Origin: Flavobacterium gillisiae
GTDB lineage: Bacteria > Bacteroidota > Bacteroidia > Flavobacteriales > Flavobacteriaceae
Direction of reading: 5' to 3'
DNA: 64,000 nt
Assembly (NCBI RefSeq): GCF_900107635.1
Contig: NZ_FNRD01000008.1
Coordinates: forward strand, 124,001 to 188,000
The notes below the pieces were generated by a model. That model saw only the letters and a list, made by a program, of their open reading frames with translations. It did no database searches and was not told the origin of the DNA. Both the position numbers and the translations under genes were made by a program. Each line of letters begins with the position of its first letter. Position 1 is the first letter of the stretch. Shown here piece by piece: positions 36,952-43,212 of this stretch.

Positions 36952-37096
36952 AGGAGCTATTCCTGCCCTACGCTGCAAGCTATTTGGTGTCAAGACCTTT
37001 TTCTAGGCGCTTGCAGGAGCTTCCTTTGGTCGCTCTGCCACCACCAGAAAAAAGTGACTTTCCACCGGCATAGGCTTTCTGCTGCTGTCAGGGCTA
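36952..37096 (+). repeat. R1 intergenic repeat, copy C (long type)
   Basis: 145 nt. Outer stem AGC / GCT and CCTG (36962-36965) with CAGG (37089-37092), with a 4-nt bulge. The inner region holds a long hairpin (36996-37007 with 37044-37054) capped by a 28-nt core at 37011-37038 that matches copy D at 27 of 28 positions. Confidence 0.75.
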
Positions 37097-37174
37097 TTCG
37101 TTTTGTAGAATAATGGAAGTGATTGTTATACTATTTGACTTTTGAAAATACTGCAATAAAATACAACCACAAAC

Positions 37175-37248
37175 TTGTCATTCCGACGCAGGAGGAATCT
37201 CCTCAAACTACTCAGGTGACCGAGGTACCACCTTCATCGGAATGACAA
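37175..37248. repeat. R3 inverted repeat (GTCATTCCGA type)
   Basis: Perfect 12-bp arms TTGTCATTCCGA (37175-37186) and TCGGAATGACAA (37237-37248) around about 50 nt. Single copy here. Such short palindromic repeats occur dispersed in many Bacteroidetes genomes. Confidence 0.65.
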
Positions 37249-37404
37249 ACTAATTGCTAGATGTAGCGTTTGAAAAATTTTACATTAATCCCTAAGTTTA
37301 AATTGTATTACTTCCAGTAATAATGGCACATAAAAGACTATCTGCTAATATTGTACAACCCCATAATACAAGCATTCTATTTTTAACCACACTATACCGA
37401 ATAG

Positions 37405-37470
37405 TTTGTCACGCTGAAAGCGTCTCAAGATAGCTGAGTAACTTTGCTGAGATGCTTCAAGCGTGACAAA
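37405..37470. repeat. R2 palindromic repeat, copy 1
   Basis: 23-nt arms at 37405-37427 and 37448-37470 that pair at 20 of 23 positions, around a 20-nt loop ending GAGTAACTTTGC. The outer ends read TTTGTCACGC and GCGTGACAAA. Confidence 0.7.
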
Positions 37471-37651
37471 TACTGCCAATGATTGTTAACTAAACAACAT
37501 TGGACTGTAGAATAAATATAATTGCTATTAATTATTAGATAGTATTTAGCTGAGATTATTTTATATATTTGAAAGAACTATAGTTTTAATGTCCTTGCAT
37601 ATATAAACGAGTTAGCTGTCAGCTTAGAAAAAAACGCAATCAAAAATAGAA

Positions 37652-38191
37652 ATGACCAAAATTGAAATCCCTCTTAGTAAGAAAAAAATGTTCTTAGCTT
37701 TATTGGGCTCACTAATTTTTGCGCTTTTGGGAATGGCATTTATCCTCAATCCTGAAAAATTTGTTTCCTATATTTTCAGAAATGCCGAATTAATTAGAAT
37801 ATCTGGTATTGCAGCGATTATATTTTCAACTTTATGTATTCTTTATATTTCAATCAAATTATTTGACAAAAAGCCAGGATTAACAATAGACCAGAAAGGT
37901 ATAACTGACAATTCAAATTACAACAAAGTTGGACTAATAGAATGGAACGAAATAATTGGAATAAGAACAGAACAAGTAATGTCAACAAAGTTTTTACTGA
38001 TTGATGTCCGAAATCCCGAAAAGTTCATTAAAAACGCCTCTACAATAAAAGCTTTGTTAATGAAAGCTAATATGAAAATGTACAACACTCCACTATCAGT
38101 AAGCTCAACAGCTTTGAAATACAGCTTTGAGAATCTTGAGAATCTAATTGAAACAGAATTTGAAAAGTATAAAGAAAAGCCGAACAGCTAA
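37652..38191 (+). CDS. STM3941-like membrane protein
   Basis: 179 aa. Two hydrophobic segments at about 14-33 and 45-65, then a cytoplasmic PH-like domain (PGLTIDQKGITDNSN, VGLIEWNEIIGIRTEQ, FLLIDVRNPEKFI). This layout matches the STM3941 family. The function is unknown. It stands alone in a repeat-rich stretch. A 9-bp inverted repeat flanks it (GTTAGCTGT at 37611-37619 and ACAGCTAAC at 38184-38192, over the stop codon). Confidence 0.78.
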   Translation: MTKIEIPLSKKKMFLALLGSLIFALLGMAFILNPEKFVSYIFRNAELIRISGIAAIIFSTLCILYISIKLFDKKPGLTIDQKGITDNSNYNKVGLIEWNEIIGIRTEQVMSTKFLLIDVRNPEKFIKNASTIKALLMKANMKMYNTPLSVSSTALKYSFENLENLIETEFEKYKEKPNS

Positions 38192-38324
38192 CACCGATTT
38201 TGAACAAGCAGGGCAATAGTGCAAGCGAGGTTAATTTTCATATCTTCGTTTCGACGAAAAAAATATGCTATCAACTCCCCGCCCGCTAAAAGCCTCGGGG
38301 CATCGTACAAAAGCTGAAAAAATT
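38192..38324 (+). other. Structured intergenic segment between two orphan genes
   Basis: Contains a TTCGT-TTCG-ACGAA hairpin (38245-38258) and a CCCCG / CGGGG hairpin (38277-38300) with an inner GC/GC pair. A frame runs through it from 38265 into the next gene, but it is not needed for that protein. Similar segments follow many orphan genes in Bacteroidetes; the role is unknown. Confidence 0.45.
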
Positions 38325-38828
38325 ATGCTAGAAAGTGTACTATTTATAATTCTGACTTTTGTGGGAGGACTATTTTTTATAATTTCTCTAATTTTTTTGA
38401 TTTTTGGAGCAATTCATAAATCATCGAAATTGAAAAAAATTGCATTCGTAATTGGAGTTGTTCCAATAATCTGTTTTGGTATGATTGCATTTTGGTATGT
38501 AATTGCAATTCCATCATTTAATAATAGTCAAATGGAGACTTTTTCAGGAACATATGAAAGTTACAAATCTGAAAATGAATTATTAACTAATAACAAATTG
38601 ATTCTACTTGAGGATGGAACATATAAATTTGAAGGGATGAAAGGTTTTAGTCTTGAAAAAAATGGAACTTGGAAAACTGGCGGAATTGATGGTCAGTTCG
38701 AGTTTTACGACAATAACAAAAGACTTATTGAGTTCGCTTCACCTTTTGGAGGAGATGGAAATGAAAAAATTATTTTCAATCTTTATGATTCGAACAAAGT
38801 GACATTTATGAAAATAAAGCATCAATAA
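38325..38828 (+). CDS. Orphan protein with two N-terminal membrane segments
   Basis: 167 aa from ATG at 38325. The frame is open to 38265, but the extra 20 residues come from a structured segment and are not membrane-like. Two hydrophobic segments lie at about 1-28 and 43-63. The rest is a small beta-rich domain (GTYESYKSENELL, LILLEDGTYKFEGMKGF, NGTWKTGGIDGQFEF), like lipocalin-type stress lipoproteins. I do not recognise a family. Confidence 0.7.
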   Translation: MLESVLFIILTFVGGLFFIISLIFLIFGAIHKSSKLKKIAFVIGVVPIICFGMIAFWYVIAIPSFNNSQMETFSGTYESYKSENELLTNNKLILLEDGTYKFEGMKGFSLEKNGTWKTGGIDGQFEFYDNNKRLIEFASPFGGDGNEKIIFNLYDSNKVTFMKIKHQ

Positions 38829-39201
38829 AAGTCTGCTACAATATCATATAAAATTAATTGCTTCTGCTCGCCTACTTACGAAAATCCTCGCGTATTTTTC
38901 AGTTAGTGCCCCTGGTGCTCGTTTGCGACGAGTACCTACTTTGATTAGAAAACAAATCGTAGCGTTTTTAACGCGGTATTTTAAATCCACACCTTTTGAA
39001 ATACTGGATGAGATTGCTTCGTTCCTCGCAATGACTTTCGTTTAACGGAGATTAGCTGTAACAATCCAATTAACGCCAAACAAGTAGCCAATGGAAATAC
39101 GGAATCTATGAAATATAAAAAAAGTAAAAAATCTATTGACTTCAATCTACAACGTAGCTGGGTATTTTTTTATATTTGAAAATTCTTAAAATCAAAAGTC
39201 T
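38829..39201. other. Gap of about 370 bp with repeat fragments
   Basis: Holds an inverted repeat GGTGCTCGT-N5-ACGAGTACC (38914-38936, one mismatch) and a minus-sense R4 fragment (39010-39035). A third TTAGCTGT lies at 39052-39059. No gene could be supported. Confidence 0.5.
39010..39035 (-). repeat. R4 fragment (GTCATTGCGAGGAACGAAGC type)
   Basis: 26 bp reading GTCATTGCGAGGAACGAAGC on the minus strand. A second, diverged copy is at 40513-40540. Similar short sequences are dispersed in many bacterial genomes. Confidence 0.6.
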
Positions 39202-39717
39202 TTGAAAACTGCTACTGCCATCTACAACGACCTGTTTATCACAAAGGAACTTATATATGACCCGTGTGGTTTTAATTTTTCTTCATTAGAAAAAGAAGTC
39301 GAAAGTACTGAGTATGGAGCTGCCATATTTGAGTTAAATGGTCTATCCATTACATACCGAAATGCAAAAACAACTCCAACTAAAACAGGCCAATTTGTTA
39401 CGCTATGGAAAAGAATTGAAAAAGGGCCGATTCAACCTTTTGACTTCACAGATCCAATTGATCTCGTTATTATTAACACGAGAAAAGGCGAGCGTTTGGG
39501 TCAATTTGTATTGCCAAAATCGGTATTGTGTGAACGAGGCGTAATAACGACAAGCAAAAAAGAAGGCAAGCGAGCCATTCGGGTATATCCACCTTGGGAT
39601 CAAGCAAACAATACACAAGCACAGAAAACCCAAAAATGGCAATTGGATTATTTCTTAGAAATCCCATCTGACAAACCAATCAATGTAGACCGTGTAAAAA
39701 TGCTTTACGGCCTATAA
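39202..39717 (+). CDS. MepB-like protein
   Basis: 171 aa. The only start that covers the domain is TTG at 39202. Motifs ATIYNDLFITKELIYDP-like at the N-terminus, then GAAIFELNGLSITYRNAKTT, TKTGQFVTLWKRIEKGPIQP, and RLGQFVLPKSVLCERGVI, RAIRVYPPWD, match the MepB family. In Staphylococcus aureus mepB is part of an efflux locus, but its own role is unclear. It ends 6 nt into the converging trmH-like gene. Confidence 0.82.
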   Translation: MKTATAIYNDLFITKELIYDPCGFNFSSLEKEVESTEYGAAIFELNGLSITYRNAKTTPTKTGQFVTLWKRIEKGPIQPFDFTDPIDLVIINTRKGERLGQFVLPKSVLCERGVITTSKKEGKRAIRVYPPWDQANNTQAQKTQKWQLDYFLEIPSDKPINVDRVKMLYGL

Positions 39718-40383
39718 AACCGTTTTGTTATTTTCTAAAAAATACCTCTCCTCTATTCGTTTAATATCTTTAATGGAGTTCTTGGCCCAAGCCAATCTTT
39801 TTACTAGAATTTCTTCTTCAGACAAATGCCAATCAATATCTGATTTTCGTAGCCGGTTTGTCAAATCTTGAATAATAATCGCAGCTGACACAGAAATATT
39901 CAAACTCTCCGTAAAACCTACCATCGGGATTTTAAGAAAACCATCGGCACGCTGCAAAATTTCTTCCGATAATCCATCACGCTCCGTCCCAAAAAACAAG
40001 GCACTCGGTTTCGAAATATCAAAATCTTCTAATAAGCAATCATTATCATGTGGCGTGGTCGCAATGATTTGGTATCCTTTATTCTTTACTGTATCCAAAC
40101 AATCTGTAATACTGTCGAAAGTATTAATATCAACCCATTTCTGAGCACCCATCGCAATTTCCTTATCGATACTTTTACCGTAACGCTGTTCGATTACATT
40201 TAATTCTTGAATTCCAAAAACCTCACAGCTACGCATTACCGCACTCGTATTATGCATCTGAAAAATATCTTCTACTGCAATGGTAAAATGATTGGTTCTA
40301 TTTTCTAGTACTTTCAAGAATTTCTCTTTGCGGTTATCCGTTAGTATGTTCTCCAGAAAATGTAAGTAATCGATATCAATCAT
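39712..40383 (-). CDS. trmH: SpoU-family tRNA/rRNA 2'-O-methyltransferase (TrmH-like)
   Basis: 223 aa. SpoU motifs: motif 1 HNTSAVMRSCEVFGIQEL, motif 2 SALFFGTERDGLSEEIL, motif 3 IPMVGFTESLNISVSAAI. The length and N-terminal HFTIAVEDIFQ fit TrmH, which methylates G18 of tRNA. Assignment to TrmH rather than another SpoU member is by likeness. It has its own promoter. Confidence 0.87.
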   Translation of the reverse strand: MIDIDYLHFLENILTDNRKEKFLKVLENRTNHFTIAVEDIFQMHNTSAVMRSCEVFGIQELNVIEQRYGKSIDKEIAMGAQKWVDINTFDSITDCLDTVKNKGYQIIATTPHDNDCLLEDFDISKPSALFFGTERDGLSEEILQRADGFLKIPMVGFTESLNISVSAAIIIQDLTNRLRKSDIDWHLSEEEILVKRLAWAKNSIKDIKRIEERYFLENNKTVL

Positions 40384-40402
40384 AATTCCATTTGTTTTGC
40401 GG

Positions 40403-40434
40403 CAAAAATACTAACTTTAAAATTTAAGTTTCAA
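40403..40434 (-). promoter_or_regulatory. Promoter of the trmH-like gene
   Basis: Minus strand TATTTTTG (40410-40403) with TTG about 21 nt upstream; leader of about 15 nt. Confidence 0.55.
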
Positions 40435-40512
40435 GCGAGGCATATTTTTTTTTGAAAACATATGAGAAATAGAAGAACATATAAGTGTTGTTGCGCAAAC
40501 CAACTCGGCAAA

Positions 40513-40540
40513 GTCATTGCGAAGAATGAAGCAATCACGT
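40513..40540 (+). repeat. R4 fragment, second copy
   Basis: GTCATTGCGAAGAATGAAGC followed by AATCACGT, a diverged copy of the sequence at 39010-39035 in the opposite orientation. Confidence 0.5.
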
Positions 40541-40677
40541 TTACTGCAACAGCTCTCGCTTTTCCTTCATTTGATTCACTTTGAATGAGTGTTTTCAACT
40601 AAAATCGACAAATGCTGTACCTAGTAATATCCGTAATGATAATTACTTTATTTTTACAAAAAAGCCATTTGACTTAG

Positions 40678-40744
40678 TTTGTCTCGCAGAAAACGTCTTT
40701 ACATAATGTGAGCAACTTTGCTGAGACGCTTTCAGCGTGACAAA
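40678..40744. repeat. R2 palindromic repeat, copy 2
   Basis: Arms at 40678-40700 and 40722-40744, 18 of 23 paired. It shares the sequence GAGCAACTTTGCTGAGACGC and the outer GCGTGACAAA with copy 1. The right arm lies just ahead of the sirtuin gene, 28 nt before its ATG. Confidence 0.7.
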
Positions 40745-40772
40745 CTGTATGGATAAATATCGAAATGAAAAA

Positions 40773-41465
40773 ATGAAAAAGAAATTAGTAGTCTTGACTG
40801 GAGCCGGAATTAGTGCTGAAAGCGGAATTAAAACTTTCAGAGACAGCGATGGACTTTGGGAAGGACATAATGTTCAAGATGTCGCCACTCCCGAAGGATG
40901 GAACAAAAATCCAGCTTTAGTCCTTGATTTTTACAATCAAAGGCGAAAACAACTCAAAGAAGTGCAACCCAATTTAGGACATCAGATTTTAGCTGAATTA
41001 GAAGCTCATTTTGACGTTTTTGTAATTACGCAAAATGTAGATGATTTACACGAACGCGCAGGAAGTAAAAACGTATTGCACTTGCATGGCGAATTGTTAA
41101 AAGTGCGAAGTACTGCAAATCCAAATTACATTTTAGATTGGACAGAAGATTTGAATTTTGGTGATTTCGATAATAATCAAAATCAATTACGTCCACATAT
41201 TGTTTGGTTTGGCGAGGAAGTTCCCGCTCTTGAAGAAGCAATCAATATTACAGAAACTGCGGATTATTTTGCCGTTATTGGTACTTCATTACAAGTCTAT
41301 CCAGCAGCGGGACTAATCGATTTTACAAATTCTAAAACTCCTGTTTTTTACATTGATCCAAAGCCTGTTAAAATTCCGAATTTGAGAAATTCACTCCAAG
41401 TTATTCCCGAAGTTGCTTCTGAAGGAATGAAACTTCTACAAAAGGCACTTATTGCCCTTATTTAA
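40773..41465 (+). CDS. Sir2-family NAD-dependent deacylase without zinc cysteines
   Basis: 230 aa from ATG at 40773. Upstream starts at 40737 (GTG) or 40749 fall in or next to the R2 repeat and add nothing conserved. NAD motifs VLTGAGISAESGIKTFRD and TQNVDDLHERAG, catalytic His in VLHLHGEL. Tyr and Arg of the desuccinylase pattern are present in FYNQRRKQL. The small domain KVRSTANPNYILDWTEDL lacks the four zinc cysteines of CobB. The tail has IVWFGEEVP and IGTSLQVYPAAG. It should remove acyl groups from lysines. Confidence 0.9.
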   Translation: MKKKLVVLTGAGISAESGIKTFRDSDGLWEGHNVQDVATPEGWNKNPALVLDFYNQRRKQLKEVQPNLGHQILAELEAHFDVFVITQNVDDLHERAGSKNVLHLHGELLKVRSTANPNYILDWTEDLNFGDFDNNQNQLRPHIVWFGEEVPALEEAINITETADYFAVIGTSLQVYPAAGLIDFTNSKTPVFYIDPKPVKIPNLRNSLQVIPEVASEGMKLLQKALIALI

Positions 41466-41500
41466 AAAAACAATCCTTTTCGAAATTGCCTTTAAAGGTT

Positions 41501-41508
41501 TATATTTG
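41501..41508 (+). promoter_or_regulatory. -7 box for purB
   Basis: TATATTTG, 25 nt before the purB ATG. No -33 TTG at the usual spacing. Confidence 0.5.
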
Positions 41509-41533
41509 TGCCTTTCGAACAAACAACAAAACA

Positions 41534-42880
41534 ATGACTACTTTAAACGAATTGAATGCTATTTCTCCAATTGACGGAAGATATAGAAACAAGACTCTTT
41601 CTTTGGCTCCTTTTTTCTCGGAAGAAGCATTAATCAAATACCGCGTATTAGTTGAAATTGAATATTTCATTGCTTTGTGCGAAGTGCCTTTGCCACAACT
41701 TTCAGGTGTAAATCCTGAGCTTTTTGATACTTTAAGAAATATCTATAAAAACTTTTCTACTGAAGATGCACTTTGGATCAAAGAAACGGAGAAAGTAACT
41801 AACCACGATGTAAAAGCGGTAGAGTACTTTATCAAAGACGCTTTTGAAAAATTAGGTTTATCTCAATACAAGGAGTTCATCCATTTTGGATTGACTTCTC
41901 AAGACATTAACAATACAGCAATTCCTCTTTCAACAAAAGATGCATTCGAAAAAGTATACATGCCTTCGCTAATTACTTTAACTTCTAAATTGAAAGATTT
42001 AAGTGTCGAATGGAAGGACATACCAATGCTAGCACGTACACACGGACAACCGGCCTCTCCTACTCGTTTGGGTAAAGAAATTGGTGTTTTTGTAGAACGT
42101 TTAGAAGAGCAAATGCGTTTGTTGTTTAATATCCCTTTCGCTGCTAAATTTGGTGGAGCAACTGGAAATTACAATGCACATCATGTGGCTTACCCACAAA
42201 TTGACTGGAGAAAATTTGGTGGTAAGTTTGTTGAGGATATTTTAGGTTTACACCACTCTTTCCCAACAACACAAATCGAGCATTACGATCATTTTGCAGC
42301 CTTTTTTGACGCGTTGAAAAGAATCAATACCATTATCATCGATTTAGACAGAGATATCTGGACGTATGTTTCTATGGAATATTTCAAACAAAAAATCAAA
42401 GCAGGAGAAATAGGATCATCAGCGATGCCACACAAGGTAAACCCGATTGACTTTGAAAACTCTGAAGGGAATTTAGGAATAGCAAACGCTATTTTTGAAC
42501 ACCTTTCGGCAAAATTACCATTATCAAGATTACAACGTGATTTGACGGACAGTACGGTATTGAGAAATGTAGGTGTACCAATAGGTCATACCATCATTGC
42601 ATTTGAAGCTACGTTGAAAGGTTTGAATAAATTATTATTGAACGAACCAAAATTTCACGAAGATTTAGAAAAAAACTGGGCTGTAGTTGCTGAGGCAATT
42701 CAAACTATTTTACGTCGTGAAGCCTACCCTAATCCGTATGAAGCACTAAAAGGATTGACGAGAACAAATGAAGCGATTGATAAAAAAGCGATTCATGGTT
42801 TTATTGCTACGTTAGATGTAACTGAAGAAGTAAGAGCTGAATTAATGCAAATCACACCAAGTAATTTCGTAGGAATCTAA
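41534..42880 (+). CDS. purB: Adenylosuccinate lyase
   Basis: 448 aa from ATG at 41534; the longer frame from 41486 would begin ahead of the -7 box. N-terminus LNAISPIDGRYRNKTLSL. Conserved TEKVTNHDVKAVEYFI, FGLTSQDINNTAIPL, ARTHGQPASPTRLGKEI, and the lyase signature GSSAMPHKVNPIDFENSEG. It performs two steps: release of fumarate from SAICAR and from adenylosuccinate. A strong terminator follows. Confidence 0.96.
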   Translation: MTTLNELNAISPIDGRYRNKTLSLAPFFSEEALIKYRVLVEIEYFIALCEVPLPQLSGVNPELFDTLRNIYKNFSTEDALWIKETEKVTNHDVKAVEYFIKDAFEKLGLSQYKEFIHFGLTSQDINNTAIPLSTKDAFEKVYMPSLITLTSKLKDLSVEWKDIPMLARTHGQPASPTRLGKEIGVFVERLEEQMRLLFNIPFAAKFGGATGNYNAHHVAYPQIDWRKFGGKFVEDILGLHHSFPTTQIEHYDHFAAFFDALKRINTIIIDLDRDIWTYVSMEYFKQKIKAGEIGSSAMPHKVNPIDFENSEGNLGIANAIFEHLSAKLPLSRLQRDLTDSTVLRNVGVPIGHTIIAFEATLKGLNKLLLNEPKFHEDLEKNWAVVAEAIQTILRREAYPNPYEALKGLTRTNEAIDKKAIHGFIATLDVTEEVRAELMQITPSNFVGI

Positions 42881-42974
42881 TAGCAATACAAGAGAATAGA
42901 AAATTGTTTCTTTATATTTTTTTGAATTTCATAAAAATAAATCGGGCAGCTACTATTTTAAATAGAATAACTCC

Positions 42975-43008
42975 AAAAAAAGCTATCTTTAAACGATAGC
43001 TTTTTTTT
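42975..43008. terminator. Terminator after purB
   Basis: AAAAAAGCTATC / GATAGCTTTTTT perfect stem, 7-nt loop, then a T-run. Confidence 0.92.
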
Positions 43009-43056
43009 TGCTAATCCTCTGATTGAAATGGATTGACAAGAGGAACGGCAAAAGTA

Positions 43057-43199
43057 TAGCCCAGACTGCAATGGAAAGCCTTGCAGGATAAAAACTATTT
43101 TTATGGCAAATTGCAGAGCGACCGAAGGAAGCTCCTGCAAATGCCTAATAAAAAAGTTTTTATACAAAAGCTTAAAATGGAAGGCTGGAAACAGCTCCT
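43057..43199 (-). repeat. R1 intergenic repeat, copy D (long type)
   Basis: 143 nt on the minus strand. Outer stem AGC / GCT and CCAG (43188-43185) with CTGG (43064-43061), with a 5-nt bulge. The inner hairpin is 43090-43108 with 43142-43161. The 28-nt core is at 43113-43140. The element ends 13 nt before the antiporter start. Confidence 0.75.
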
Positions 43200-43212
43200 A
43201 AAAAAATAAAAT

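Noticed and set aside
36925..37113. A 62-codon frame on the plus strand
   Set aside because: It spans the secA terminator and R1 copy C, both explained by structure, and the peptide has no protein-like pattern.
37611..38192. An integron cassette with attC site
   Set aside because: The 9-bp inverted ends do not fit the GTTRRRY and RYYYAAC core sites, and no integrase was seen.
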